Notes: a model not told the origin generated them from the sequence alone. Positions 49,484 through 60,071 are shown, numbered from the stretch's first letter. The stretch is DNA of 64,000 bases from an uncultured SAR116 cluster alpha proteobacterium (GCA_902615325.1 CACMOJ010000001.1:62001-126000), one strand, 5' to 3'. Translations and numbers: made by a program.

Positions 49484-51640
49484 TTAACCTAGAAGTTGTT
49501 TTGTTATATTTTCTTGAGAAAAAGGCATACTTTTTATTCTTTCACCTAAAGCTCTGTTAAGCGCATTAGAAATTGATGCACCTGTTGGGCCAGCTACCGC
49601 CTCTCCAACACCAAGATAAGGAAAACCCACTCTGTTAATTACTGATGTATTTATTAGCGGTATATTGTCAAATTCAATTATTTTGTACCCATCCCAATCT
49701 TTTGACAAAATTTCATTATTATCAAAATTAACTTGTTCATAAAGAGACCAACTTGCAGCTTGAATAAATCCACCTTCCACTTGAGCCTCTATTCCCTCTT
49801 TAAAAGCCACTTCACCAGCATCTACACTTATCCATGCTTGTTTTAATTCAACTTCTACATTGTCAGAAACAGTTAATTCTACACCTACAGCACAATAAGA
49901 TGCTGAGTTTTTATATCGAGAAAAAGCTATTCCTCTAAAACCGTTTTCTGAAGGTTTGTTCTTTTCCATTTGGATTTTTAAATCGTTTAGTAAATCTATT
50001 GCTCTATTATCATCAAGATGATTAATCCGAAATTCAAATGGATCGATATTTGCTTCAATACAAAGATCATCCATAAATGTCTCAGTTGCAGTTGTATTTG
50101 CAAAAGCACCCAATGTTCTAAGCGCTGACGTTCTCAATGGTAAATCATGAACTAGGTTTTTAACTAACCTTGTTTCTTTAAAATTATATATAGGATCTAA
50201 ATTTCTGTGTATTCCCATATGAGCGCCCGTACGAGGCTCCACTTTATATTTTTTAAAATCGTTATTTATAAATCTTTGTGATACAAAATATTCTAATTTA
50301 CCAACCATTGGTCTGGTTAAATAAGTATCTGAATAAGCTTCACTAGACCAATATATAATCTTATTATTTTTATCCAAAGTAGCAGTTAATTTATTCTTAG
50401 ACGCACTTCCATAAGGCTCCCAACAATTTTCATCCTCTCTTGTCCATTTTAATAAAATATATTTATTTTCAAATTCTTTAGAGAGCAAAGCCGCCTCATA
50501 TGTTACATCGTCAGCGCCGTTATGACCATAACACCCAGCTCCAGGCATAAAATGAAGTGTTATATTTTTTTCGTTAAGATTAAACGCATTTGATAGAATA
50601 GATTTCAAAGCGTAAATTGCCTGACTGTGTGAGTAAATTATAAACTTCCCATTTTTATAAAATGAACATGAAGCAGATGGTCCAATAGAGCCATGCATTA
50701 AATAGGGTTTATTGAATTCTGATGTCAAAGTTTTATGATCAACATTATTATAAGATTTAATTTCTGGTATATTTTCACGAAATGCCTCACCTCCTCTTTT
50801 TACAATAAGAGAGTCTTTGCTATTTTGATCTATTAGGTTAAAAATTTTATCATTTGCTAATTTATTAACTTGTTCCCATTCAATAGAGTTTTTAATGCGG
50901 TTAAGTGACTTTATAACTTCGAATTCATCATTACCAAGAACAGCAATAAAAGAGTTTTTTATATATAATTTAAGGTTATGATCTTTTAAATATTTATGAA
51001 TAGCGTTATTAATTGATAAAAATTTATGAAAGTAACTAGGAGGCCTTACTATTCTAGCGTGCAACATGTCATCAAATCTTAAATCATGTAAAAATTTATA
51101 TTCGCCTTTAACAATAGAGTTAATAAATTTAGTTTCCACATGAGAGCTGTGATCAAAATTTTTTTGATCTTCAATTTCTATAATCTCTGGAATAGATAAC
51201 TTTAAAAATTCTTCTGCTTTTGAAAAGTCCCAAAAACTTATGCTAGCATTTGAATTTGGGTCTTTGGCAACACCATCTTCTAAATTAATATTGTTTATAT
51301 TTAAATTTAAAGATTTAGCAGCAAAATCTAAAAAATTTTTCTTAAATATAATTGACGCTGACCTTATTGCTGTACCAGAATTTGGAACTGATAAACTACT
51401 TGCTGTAATTCCTTCATTTGGCGTTATATCTGTATTTAGTTTATTGACAAAAATTGAATTAATATCAATTCCTAACTCTCTGGAACAAATTAGAGCTAAA
51501 GTTGTACTTATGTGTTGTCCTATATCAACTTTGCCTGATGAGATTTTAATTTTATTAGGAATTTCAAATGACAACCAATCAGAGACTTTATTATAATCTT
51601 TTACACTTGCACCAGTATTAATTTTATATTTATTAATCAT
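49484..51640 (-). CDS. Xanthine dehydrogenase-family molybdopterin-binding subunit (isoquinoline 1-oxidoreductase-like)
   Basis: 718 aa; GKVDIGQHISTTLALICSRELGID; RTSALRTLGAFANTTATETFMDDL; YLGVGEAVAGPTGASISNAL. Confidence 0.92.
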   Translation of the reverse strand: MINKYKINTGASVKDYNKVSDWLSFEIPNKIKISSGKVDIGQHISTTLALICSRELGIDINSIFVNKLNTDITPNEGITASSLSVPNSGTAIRSASIIFKKNFLDFAAKSLNLNINNINLEDGVAKDPNSNASISFWDFSKAEEFLKLSIPEIIEIEDQKNFDHSSHVETKFINSIVKGEYKFLHDLRFDDMLHARIVRPPSYFHKFLSINNAIHKYLKDHNLKLYIKNSFIAVLGNDEFEVIKSLNRIKNSIEWEQVNKLANDKIFNLIDQNSKDSLIVKRGGEAFRENIPEIKSYNNVDHKTLTSEFNKPYLMHGSIGPSASCSFYKNGKFIIYSHSQAIYALKSILSNAFNLNEKNITLHFMPGAGCYGHNGADDVTYEAALLSKEFENKYILLKWTREDENCWEPYGSASKNKLTATLDKNNKIIYWSSEAYSDTYLTRPMVGKLEYFVSQRFINNDFKKYKVEPRTGAHMGIHRNLDPIYNFKETRLVKNLVHDLPLRTSALRTLGAFANTTATETFMDDLCIEANIDPFEFRINHLDDNRAIDLLNDLKIQMEKNKPSENGFRGIAFSRYKNSASYCAVGVELTVSDNVEVELKQAWISVDAGEVAFKEGIEAQVEGGFIQAASWSLYEQVNFDNNEILSKDWDGYKIIEFDNIPLINTSVINRVGFPYLGVGEAVAGPTGASISNALNRALGERIKSMPFSQENITKQLLG

Positions 51641-52112
51641 TTTTATTTCTAAGTTTAATTATATTATTTATTGCTTTTAAGACAGAAGCATGAGAACCAC
51701 ATCTACATAATTGACCAGATAAAGATTCTATTATTTCTTTTTTACCAGGTGTTTCTTTCTTATTAAATAATTCTGTTAAAGAGACAATAATACCACTTGT
51801 ACAATAACCACATTGAGCAGCATTAAATTCTTTAAAAGATTGCTGAATTTCATTTAAAACGTCATTTTTTGAAATACCTTCGATAGTGGTTATTTCTTTA
51901 TCAACAAATTCTATAGCTGGTCTATTACAGCTTAAGATTTTACTTCCATCTACTAAGACAGCGCATGAACCACATTGCTCAAGACCACAACCTAACTTAG
52001 TTCCAGTCAATTTAAAGTCATCTCTTAATATATAGAGTAATGGTTTGTCTTCAGAAGAAACTATATTTTTAGATTTTCCGTTAACATTTAAAATATATTC
52101 AGTTTTACTCAT
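51633..52112 (-). CDS. (2Fe-2S)-binding small subunit of molybdenum hydroxylase
   Basis: GTKLGCGLEQCGSCAVLVDG; AQCGYCTSGIIVS; GQLCRCGSH. Confidence 0.96.
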   Translation of the reverse strand: MSKTEYILNVNGKSKNIVSSEDKPLLYILRDDFKLTGTKLGCGLEQCGSCAVLVDGSKILSCNRPAIEFVDKEITTIEGISKNDVLNEIQQSFKEFNAAQCGYCTSGIIVSLTELFNKKETPGKKEIIESLSGQLCRCGSHASVLKAINNIIKLRNKND

Positions 52113-52133
52113 TTATAATTACTATCAATAAAA

Positions 52134-53126
52134 TTAAGTTTTTAATATAATCTTTCCAAAATGTTTATTATCATTCATTCTATTTAGTGCAAGTTCTGCA
52201 TCAGTTAATTCAAAAACACTATCAATGGGATGTTTAATCTGATCATTTAGTACAAATTTCCATAATTCATCATTAGCTAATTTAGAAACTAAATAGTTTT
52301 CTTCAATTGACCTTGTTCTTCCAGTTGTTCCAATATAGTGAATTCTTCTTTTTGCATGCAAATCATGATCAAAATTTGAATTTATTCCCGCTAATCTACC
52401 GATGTTAATAAGATGTCCGTTAATCTTAGTAACTTCCATATTTAAATTAGAAAAATTGCCAGATAGCATATCAATAACTAAATCTACACCCTTACCATCA
52501 GTTTTATCTAGTATAATATTTTTCCAATTACTTTTGCTAATATCAATAAGATAATCTGCGCCAAATTCGCTAAGTTTTTTTAATCTAGTTTGATCAGATG
52601 ATGAACCAAAAATTAAACTTGCACCTAAACATTTTCCAATTTGAAGCCCGATCAAACCTACTCCACTACTTGCTCCTTGAATAAATATAGAATGACCTTT
52701 TTTAAATTTACCATTTGTAATAATGGCATCATGCATAGTTTGAAGACTTCCTTGAATAGATGAAGCTTTTTCCCAGTTAATTTGATCATTTTGAAACTTT
52801 ACACACCTTAAATGATGTGCCAATGCAAACTCAGCCCAGCCAGAGCCACCCCTACACATCACTTTATCACCTTTTGACAAATTAGACACTTTTGAGCCCA
52901 ATTCAATTACTTCACCAGCAAACTCTCCTCCTAATATTTTTAAGTTAGATCCCATATGTCCAAAGGATTGACCTTGAGTTTCTAGTAAATCTGATCTGTT
53001 TAAACCACACGCATATACTTTAACAAGTACTTGAAAATCATTTGGAGTCGGAACAGAAGTATCTACCACTTTAATTCCTTCTTTTTGTAATGTAACAGCT
53101 TTCATAAACTCTATCTCGAGGTCCAA
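52134..53126 (-). CDS. Quinone oxidoreductase-like MDR protein
   Basis: GLNRSDLLETQGQ; IFIQGASSGVGLIGLQIGKCLGA. Confidence 0.92.
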   Translation of the reverse strand: MDLEIEFMKAVTLQKEGIKVVDTSVPTPNDFQVLVKVYACGLNRSDLLETQGQSFGHMGSNLKILGGEFAGEVIELGSKVSNLSKGDKVMCRGGSGWAEFALAHHLRCVKFQNDQINWEKASSIQGSLQTMHDAIITNGKFKKGHSIFIQGASSGVGLIGLQIGKCLGASLIFGSSSDQTRLKKLSEFGADYLIDISKSNWKNIILDKTDGKGVDLVIDMLSGNFSNLNMEVTKINGHLINIGRLAGINSNFDHDLHAKRRIHYIGTTGRTRSIEENYLVSKLANDELWKFVLNDQIKHPIDSVFELTDAELALNRMNDNKHFGKIILKT

Positions 53127-53875
53127 CCACCATCAACAAGAACACTTGAACCAGTCATTAAAGAAGATGCATCAGATGCAAGAAAAACAAATGGACCCAT
53201 TAAATCAGAAATCTCGCCAAGTCTTCCAAGAGGGATCATTGAAAGAACTTGTTTTTTAAATTCATCATCTTTTAAAAAAGGTTCCGTCATAGGAGTTTTT
53301 ATGAAAGTTGGACAAATTGAATTAACTCTTATACCAATTGGAGCAAGCTCAATCGCAAGTGATTTAGTAAAACCCTCAATAGCAAATTTTGTTGAACAAT
53401 ACGTTGTTCTATTAGGACCTCCAACATGACCCATTTGAGATGAAACGTTAATAATTGATCCTTTTATATTATTTGAAATCATCTTCTTAACAACAGTTTG
53501 CGTTAAACTAATAACTGATTTTACATTTAATGACATAACATAATCAAAATCATTAATATTGGTATCAACTAAACTAGATGGTATATTCGTACCTGCATTA
53601 TTTACTAAAATATCAAAACAATCTTCATCATCAATGAGTTTAGACACATCGTTTTGGTTTGTTACGTCTAAAGATTTATAACTAGATTTATGACCTAATT
53701 TTTTTAAATGATTGTATATTTCTTCTAACTCTTTTGCTGTTCGTGAAACCATCATTACATCTGCTCCTGCGGAAGCTAATGCTATAGATGCACCAAGACC
53801 AATGCCTCTACCAGCTCCAGTAACTAAAGCTCTCTTGTTTTTTAAACTAAAACTTGGTGTTTCTGGAAAATTCAT
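53111..53875 (-). CDS. SDR family oxidoreductase
   Basis: ALVTGAGRGIGLGASIALASAGADV; NNAGTNIP; YCSTKFAIEGFTKSLAIEL. Confidence 0.95.
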   Translation of the reverse strand: MNFPETPSFSLKNKRALVTGAGRGIGLGASIALASAGADVMMVSRTAKELEEIYNHLKKLGHKSSYKSLDVTNQNDVSKLIDDEDCFDILVNNAGTNIPSSLVDTNINDFDYVMSLNVKSVISLTQTVVKKMISNNIKGSIINVSSQMGHVGGPNRTTYCSTKFAIEGFTKSLAIELAPIGIRVNSICPTFIKTPMTEPFLKDDEFKKQVLSMIPLGRLGEISDLMGPFVFLASDASSLMTGSSVLVDGGWTSR

Positions 53876-53884
53876 GATTTTCTC

Positions 53885-55192
53885 CTATTCTGCAACAGCA
53901 TAGGGTTTTATATTTCTACCACCATATCGTCTTACTCTTATGTTAGCTTGTTCACCATGGCCAGAAAACCCTTCTAATGCGCAAAGCCTAGAACAATATT
54001 CACCAATTTTTGATGATGCTTCATCTGTTAAAACCTTTTGATAAGTACAAGTTTTGATAAATTTACCAACCCATAAACCACCTGTATATCTTGCAGCTGT
54101 TTTTGTAGGTAAAGTATGATTTGTACCTATTACTTTGTCACCATAAGCTACATTAGTTCGAGATCCTAAAAATAAAGCTCCATAATTTGTCATATTTTTA
54201 AGAAAATAATCAACATCTTCTGTCATGATTTGAACGTGTTCAAATGCCAATTCATCTGCAACTTGAATCATTTCTTCTAGGGACTCACATACAATTACTT
54301 GCCCATATTCTTTCCATGAATTTTTTGCGATATCTGCAGTTGGTATAATATTTAACTGTCTATCAACTTCCGCTAAAGTGTCCTCAGCAAGTTTTCTTGA
54401 ATTGGTAAGTAAAATTGCAGGACTCGTTGGGCCATGTTCAGCTTGCCCAAGTAAATCAACTGCACATATCTCCGCATCTGAAGTTTTATCTGCTATAACT
54501 AAAGTTTCAGTTGGGCCTGCAAATAAATCTATACCAACTCTTCCATAAAGTTGTCTTTTTGCTTCTGCTACAAACATATTTCCTGGGCCTACTATCATAT
54601 CTGATTTGGTGATGCTTTCAGTCCCTAAAGCCATTGATGCAACAGCTTGAATACCACCAAGGCAAAGTATTTTATGTGCACCCCCATAAAACATTGCAGA
54701 TACTATTGCAGGATGGGGCTTCCCATCTTGCGGTGGAGCAGAGGCAGTGATATTTTTTACACCAGCCACACTTGCAGTAATAACTGACATATGAGCTGAG
54801 GCAACCATAGGATATTTTCCTCCAGGCACATAACAACCCACAGAATTCACTGGAATATTTTTATGACCCAAAACCACACCAGGCATAGTTTCTACTTCTA
54901 AATCTTTTAGACATTCTAATTGCTTTTTTGCGAAGTTTCTCACTTGATCTTGTGCAAACTTGATATCTTCTAAATCTCTTTTGTTTACTCTATCAATAAT
55001 ATTTTCAATTTCGTTTTTATTAAGAATAAAATTATCAGGTGAATAATTGTCAAACTTAAGTGATAATTCTCTAACAGCTTCATCACCTCTTTTAGAAACA
55101 TCGTTTAAAATGTTCTCAACTTTTCTTTTAACTTTTTCATCAGCCTCAATAATTTCACTTTCTGATTTACCTTCTTTTAACCATATAGCCAT
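53885..55192 (-). CDS. Histidinol dehydrogenase-family protein, HpsN (sulfopropanediol 3-dehydrogenase)-like
   Basis: [68 protein letters not shown]; close to my recollection of roseobacter HpsN. Confidence 0.88.
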   Translation of the reverse strand: MAIWLKEGKSESEIIEADEKVKRKVENILNDVSKRGDEAVRELSLKFDNYSPDNFILNKNEIENIIDRVNKRDLEDIKFAQDQVRNFAKKQLECLKDLEVETMPGVVLGHKNIPVNSVGCYVPGGKYPMVASAHMSVITASVAGVKNITASAPPQDGKPHPAIVSAMFYGGAHKILCLGGIQAVASMALGTESITKSDMIVGPGNMFVAEAKRQLYGRVGIDLFAGPTETLVIADKTSDAEICAVDLLGQAEHGPTSPAILLTNSRKLAEDTLAEVDRQLNIIPTADIAKNSWKEYGQVIVCESLEEMIQVADELAFEHVQIMTEDVDYFLKNMTNYGALFLGSRTNVAYGDKVIGTNHTLPTKTAARYTGGLWVGKFIKTCTYQKVLTDEASSKIGEYCSRLCALEGFSGHGEQANIRVRRYGGRNIKPYAVAE

Positions 55193-55237
55193 ATAAAAAT
55201 TCCTTTTTACTTAATTTATACACATTTTAATAAATGC

Positions 55238-55266
55238 AAAAATACTTTAAACTATCAAGTATTTTT
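55238..55266 (-). terminator. Candidate terminator of flavin reductase gene
   Basis: AAAAATACTT-taaactatc-AAGTATTTTT perfect 10-bp inverted repeat at the 3' end of the minus-strand gene; AT-rich, so weak. Confidence 0.4.
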
Positions 55267-55724
55267 TAAGCTAAAGAACCATTCCAAAAAATCAAAGGAT
55301 CATTTTCATTAGCATGAAAATTTATAACTTCACCCACTAAAATTTGATGATCACCACCGGGATAGTTTTTCCATTTTAAACAATCAAACCATGCTAGTGA
55401 TTTTTGGATAATAGGAAACCCATTGTCACTTAAAATAAAATCAATATTGTTAAATTTATTATCAACTGAACTTGAAAATAAATTACAGATATCTCTTTGA
55501 TTTTTTGATAAAATACTAACTGAATAACCCTTAGCATTTAAAAAGATATCATAACTTGGTTGATTAATACCAATGTTCCATAACACTAACGGTGGATCAA
55601 GTGAAACAGAAGTAAAACTATTTACAGTCATTCCAATAGGTTTTCCATCATCATCAATGGTAGAAACTATTGTCACACCAGTGGCAAATTTTGATAAAAC
55701 ATTTCTTAAATTCTTGTTGTTCAT
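55266..55724 (-). CDS. Flavin reductase family protein
   Basis: LSKFATGVTIVSTIDDDGKPIGMTVNSFTSVSLDPPLVLWNIG. Confidence 0.95.
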   Translation of the reverse strand: MNNKNLRNVLSKFATGVTIVSTIDDDGKPIGMTVNSFTSVSLDPPLVLWNIGINQPSYDIFLNAKGYSVSILSKNQRDICNLFSSSVDNKFNNIDFILSDNGFPIIQKSLAWFDCLKWKNYPGGDHQILVGEVINFHANENDPLIFWNGSLA

Positions 55725-55732
55725 ATTTAATG

Positions 55733-55746
55733 CATCTAATTAGATG
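55733..55746. promoter_or_regulatory. Palindrome between divergent flavin reductase and LysR genes
   Basis: CATCTAATTAGATG, perfect 14-bp palindrome. Confidence 0.45.
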
Positions 55747-55820
55747 TTTTGTTTTATCATTATTTGTGTATTATAAGTAATTATTTATTTATATGAATTG
55801 TATCAACTTAACTGATAATT

Positions 55821-56756
55821 ATGTCTGTATCTATAAAACAACTTAAAGCATTTGTAGCAGTAGTTGAAGAAAAATCTTTTAGTCAAGCAGCCGAAAGGTT
55901 AAATGCAACTCAATCTGGTATGTCTATGCTAGTTCAAAATCTTGAAATTAGTATAGGAAAAAAATTATTAGATAGAATTCCAGGAAATATGCGTTTAACT
56001 GAAAGCGGAAAAGATTTCTATAAATATTCATTAGACATTTTAAGGCTTATGGAAAAAGCTTTAATCGATACTAAATCGTCATCAGATAGTTTTTCAGGTA
56101 ATATTGATTGTGGATTAATGCCAACTTTTACAAGATCAGCATTGCCAATAACATTATCTAAATTTTTAGAAGATCATCCCAAGGTTGAATTCAAAATAAC
56201 AGAAGCTTACTCAGGTGTTCTTGAAGAGATGGTCCGGTCAAACAAAATTGAATTTGCTATAGTTCCATCTGTAAAAAGTTCATTAGGATTAAATGTTCAA
56301 TTTGTATCAAAAGACTTAAACTTATTAGTAAGTTCCAAAAAATCTCCATTTGAACATTTAAAACCTCTTAAAATTGAAAATTTAAAATCTCATGACTTAA
56401 AAATCATTTTACCAAGTCCTGAAAATTCTAGACGGATTGCTATAAACCAATATTTATCTACTCATGGTATAAAACCTAAATCAATTCTTGAAATGGATGG
56501 CATGATTGGGACATTAGAAATGGTTGCTTACAGCGATTGGTGCTCCATACTTCCAGCTGCATTATGTGACTTAGATATAGATGGAAAATCAAGAACCTTA
56601 TCTCCATTAGATTCTCCCCCTTTAATAACAGATTATGTTTTAATTACCTCAGCTAGCAGAGAACTAAGTCCAGTTACAAAGTTTTTCAGTGAAAAAATTT
56701 GTGAAGAAATAAAAAATATCAGTGAAAAGCTAAATCAAAGAGTTCAAAAACATTGA
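55821..56756 (+). CDS. LysR family transcriptional regulator
   Basis: SIKQLKAFVAVVEEKSFSQAAERLNATQSGMSMLVQNLEISIGKKLLDR. Confidence 0.96.
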   Translation: MSVSIKQLKAFVAVVEEKSFSQAAERLNATQSGMSMLVQNLEISIGKKLLDRIPGNMRLTESGKDFYKYSLDILRLMEKALIDTKSSSDSFSGNIDCGLMPTFTRSALPITLSKFLEDHPKVEFKITEAYSGVLEEMVRSNKIEFAIVPSVKSSLGLNVQFVSKDLNLLVSSKKSPFEHLKPLKIENLKSHDLKIILPSPENSRRIAINQYLSTHGIKPKSILEMDGMIGTLEMVAYSDWCSILPAALCDLDIDGKSRTLSPLDSPPLITDYVLITSASRELSPVTKFFSEKICEEIKNISEKLNQRVQKH

Positions 56757-56824
56757 TTAGTTTAATTTATCCTTGATTGCATATTTAATATGTCTATTCT
56801 TTATCAAATTGAGAGGATTCTATA

Positions 56825-57292
56825 ATGGTAAAAAAAGTCTCTGAAATTTTACAAGGTATTGCTGCAATTTGGCTTGTTTTTGTAGCTTTTACAATTTTTG
56901 CTGAAGTAACTTTTAGAAATTTTGGACTTTTTTTGGGAGCTGATCAGATAGTTCAAAACTCTGTTCCAGCAATTGTTTTTCTTCAAGTCCCTTTTGCAAT
57001 TGTCTCAGGAACAATGTTAAGAACAACTTTAATATACGAGTTTTGTAGCAAAAATTCTAAAATAATAATTAATGTCTTATCCTTCTTAATTGGAATGATG
57101 CTTTTTATTGGCATAGCTGTGGGTGGGTGGACAGATATGATTAAAGGATGGGAAATTAGAGAGTACCAAGGAATTGGTGCAATTGAATTTCCAGTGTATA
57201 TTGTAAGAACAGTAATAATATTTGCTGCTATTATAATTGTTTATATATATGCAAGCCTTATTATCGATCAATTCAAAAAAAAAAATAATTAG
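56825..57292 (+). CDS. TRAP transporter small permease (DctQ)
   Basis: 4-TM; ILQGIAAIWLVFVAFTIFAEVTFRNFG; upstream of DctM. Confidence 0.9.
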   Translation: MVKKVSEILQGIAAIWLVFVAFTIFAEVTFRNFGLFLGADQIVQNSVPAIVFLQVPFAIVSGTMLRTTLIYEFCSKNSKIIINVLSFLIGMMLFIGIAVGGWTDMIKGWEIREYQGIGAIEFPVYIVRTVIIFAAIIIVYIYASLIIDQFKKKNN

Positions 57293-57307
57293 CCTTAGAG
57301 AATAAGT

Positions 57308-58624
57308 ATGGAAATGGATTTAAATGTATTAATGTTAATTACATTGCTTGGCATGTTACTAGCAATATTCGCAGGTGTTCACATAGCTTTAGCATTAGGT
57401 GCTACAGCAATGATTGGAACATATTTCATATTTGAAGACGCATATATGGCTGCAAGCCAAGTTGGAGGTGCAGCATATGAATTGATTAGAGATCATGTTT
57501 TTATGACAATACCCCTTTTTGTTTTAATGGGAGATTTTTTATCGAGAAGTGGAGCGGCAGCAGACCTTTATAATCTTATTAATAAAGGTCTTAAAGGAGT
57601 GCCAGGAAGATTAGGTGTCGCAACAGTAACTGGTAATACAGCATTTGCAGCAGTAACAGGAACATCTATTGCTTCAGCAGCAGCATTTACCAGAATAGCA
57701 TGGCCAGAAATGAAAAAAGCTGGTTATAATCATAGCTTTGCACTTGGAGCTATTTCGGGGAGTGCATGTTTAGGAATGTTGATTCCACCTAGCGTTTTGC
57801 TGATTGTTTGGGGAATTATAACAGAAGACTCAATTGGAAAATTATTTGTTGCTGGTTTGATTCCTGGAATTCTTCTTGCTTTATTATATGTAACCTACAA
57901 CCTTGTCAGAGCGATTATGAAACCAGAACTTGCTCCTGAACCAGATAAAGTTGGCTTAACGACAAAATTAACGAAAACAGAAATTTATTCAGGTTTTTCT
58001 ATTATAGCATTAATTTTTTTAGTACTTGGTGGGATTTGGGGAGGAATTTTTACAGCTACCGAAGCAGCAGGAATGGGCGCTATTGCTAGCTTTATAATAG
58101 CATTATGTAAAGGCATGAATTTTAAAGGTGTTGTTGATTCCGTGATCGATGCAGGAAAAACATCTGCTCCAATAATGATTTTACTAATAACAGCTGGGAT
58201 GTATTCAAGATTTCTTTCCTTATCTGATATAAATTCAATAATACTTGAAGCTATTACATCAGTTGGATTAAATCAGTTTGCCATTCTAATTATGATGGTT
58301 GTTATATGGCTAGTTTTAGGTATGCTTTTAGACTCAATTTCAATTATTCTTCTTACAGTACCTTTATTTATTCATTTAGTTCCTGAAATGAACCCATACG
58401 CATTTGCTATATTTGGTATTTTAGCAATTGAAGCTGGGCTTCTTACTCCTCCTTTTGGTCTTATTGTTTATACTGTCAAGGGAGTTCTCACGGGTAGCAA
58501 TGATAATGTTCCATTAGGCACAATTTTTATGGGTTCTATTCCATATTGGATAATGATGTTATTCGTAATGATTATGGTTTATTTAATTCCAGAATTAGCA
58601 AGCTGGCCAACAAAGTTTGTTTAA
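57308..58624 (+). CDS. TRAP transporter large permease (DctM)
   Basis: IPLFVLMGDFLSRSGAAADLYNL; GAISGSACLGMLIPPSVLLIVWG; EAGLLTPPFGL. Confidence 0.96.
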   Translation: MEMDLNVLMLITLLGMLLAIFAGVHIALALGATAMIGTYFIFEDAYMAASQVGGAAYELIRDHVFMTIPLFVLMGDFLSRSGAAADLYNLINKGLKGVPGRLGVATVTGNTAFAAVTGTSIASAAAFTRIAWPEMKKAGYNHSFALGAISGSACLGMLIPPSVLLIVWGIITEDSIGKLFVAGLIPGILLALLYVTYNLVRAIMKPELAPEPDKVGLTTKLTKTEIYSGFSIIALIFLVLGGIWGGIFTATEAAGMGAIASFIIALCKGMNFKGVVDSVIDAGKTSAPIMILLITAGMYSRFLSLSDINSIILEAITSVGLNQFAILIMMVVIWLVLGMLLDSISIILLTVPLFIHLVPEMNPYAFAIFGILAIEAGLLTPPFGLIVYTVKGVLTGSNDNVPLGTIFMGSIPYWIMMLFVMIMVYLIPELASWPTKFV

Positions 58625-58678
58625 ACTTTAAAAATAAATAAAAGATGCTAAACTTTTAACATTAACGGAGGAATATTT

Positions 58679-59782
58679 ATGTTAAAAAATTTAAAAAAAG
58701 CACTTCCACTTGGGCTTTTGATCTCTGGTGCTATTGCAACTTCTGCCATTGCAGGCTCATATACCTTAAGAGTTGGATCAGGACATCCTTCAGCTCCTAC
58801 TGCATATGTGACTGGAATGGAAAAAGTTTTTGTGCCGAACATTAAAAAAAGAGTGGCAGCGGAAACAAAACACAAAATTAAAATAATAGAAGCTTATGCT
58901 GGTAAAATAGCAAAAGTACATGAAACATTAGAGGCAGTTGAAAAAGGATTGCTTGACATTGGTTCATATTGTGTATGTTTTGAGACTGCAAAATTATTAC
59001 CATGGAACTTTGATTATTTTGTTCCATTTACATTAACAAATCTTGAGACAAACTGGGAAGTTAAGCATAGAGTTCTTAAAAAATTTCCACAATTAGCAAA
59101 AATGCTTGAAGATAAATATAATCAAAAATTTATAGCTATGCAGGGTTTTGATGATTATGGAATTGGAACTGTTAAACAATGGAATAAAGCACAAGAACTT
59201 AAAGGCGTTAAAGTAATTGCTGCTGGTCCAAACTTACCATGGGTATCATTATTTGGATCAATACCAGTAACATCGACATTGCCTACTATGTATAATGACT
59301 TAGCAACTGGTGTCGCCAAAGGTGTAATTATCTTCCCTTCTGCCCACGCTGGAGGATTTAAGTTTTATGAACAAGCTCCATACTGGAAAGTTATAGGTTT
59401 TGGTGCAATGGCACAAACTATCACAACAATTAATCTAAAAACATTAGCTAAACTTCCACCTGAAGTAGCAAAGATTGTTATGGAAGAAGCCGCTAATTAC
59501 GAAAGATCAGCTGTTAAAGATGGACAAAGAAGATACCAAAAAGGTTTAACTGATTTAATGAAACTAGGTCAGAAAAAAGGTATTAATGATTCTGTTACTT
59601 ATCTACCTGTAGCACAGCAAAAGATTTGGGCTGAAACAATTAAAGATTGGCCTAATTCAAGAGCTGCTGACATCACTAAAGGCTATCCTGGAATTGATGG
59701 TGCTGCTTTGATGAACGTTTACATGGAAGAAGTTGAAAAAACAGGACATAAATTCCCTGTAAGATATAAAATTGGTGGTTAA
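58679..59782 (+). CDS. TRAP transporter substrate-binding protein (DctP)
   Basis: Signal peptide; LRVGSGHPSAPTAYVTGMEKVFVPNI; LKGVKVIAAGPNLPWVSLFGSIPVTSTLPTMYNDLATG. Confidence 0.92.
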   Translation: MLKNLKKALPLGLLISGAIATSAIAGSYTLRVGSGHPSAPTAYVTGMEKVFVPNIKKRVAAETKHKIKIIEAYAGKIAKVHETLEAVEKGLLDIGSYCVCFETAKLLPWNFDYFVPFTLTNLETNWEVKHRVLKKFPQLAKMLEDKYNQKFIAMQGFDDYGIGTVKQWNKAQELKGVKVIAAGPNLPWVSLFGSIPVTSTLPTMYNDLATGVAKGVIIFPSAHAGGFKFYEQAPYWKVIGFGAMAQTITTINLKTLAKLPPEVAKIVMEEAANYERSAVKDGQRRYQKGLTDLMKLGQKKGINDSVTYLPVAQQKIWAETIKDWPNSRAADITKGYPGIDGAALMNVYMEEVEKTGHKFPVRYKIGG

Positions 59783-59801
59783 CCAATATTGATAAACATT
59801 T

Positions 59802-59832
59802 AAGGCATACAAGAAATTGTGTGCCTTTTTTA
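59802..59832 (+). terminator. Rho-independent terminator of TRAP operon
   Basis: AAGGCATAC-aagaaatt-GTGTGCCTT (9 bp with one wobble) followed by T-rich tract. Confidence 0.75.
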
Positions 59833-59834
59833 TT

Positions 59835-60071
59835 ATGAACAAACAAAAATACATAATTTATTTAGCATCAATATTCATGTCCATTGTTATAACAATGTTC
59901 ATTAGTTCTGTTGTAACGTTCAAATCTCTAGATAATTTGAGTTTATTTTGGCAAGTTTGGCCAATTAATTGGTTTTATGCGATACTTATTGCTTTCCCTG
60001 CAATAATTATATTTAGACCCATATGTCAAAAAGCTAGTGAAAAAATAATTAGCTTTTTATTAAAAAATTAA
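59835..60071 (+). CDS. Small DUF2798-like two-TM protein
   Basis: MNKQKYIIYLASIFMSIVITMFISSVVTF...WPINWFYAILIAFPAIIIFRPI; internal Met preferred because upstream Met lies in terminator. Confidence 0.65.
   Translation: MNKQKYIIYLASIFMSIVITMFISSVVTFKSLDNLSLFWQVWPINWFYAILIAFPAIIIFRPICQKASEKIISFLLKN

Noticed and set aside
53885-55192. Calling the hisD-family gene a histidine biosynthesis hisD
   Set aside because: Sequence is closer to HpsN-type and it sits with catabolic genes, not his genes; left as HpsN-like without a symbol
59817-59834. Upstream start (MCAFFI) for the DUF2798-like ORF
   Set aside because: That region is the right arm and T-tract of the TRAP operon terminator; ATG at 59835 fits better
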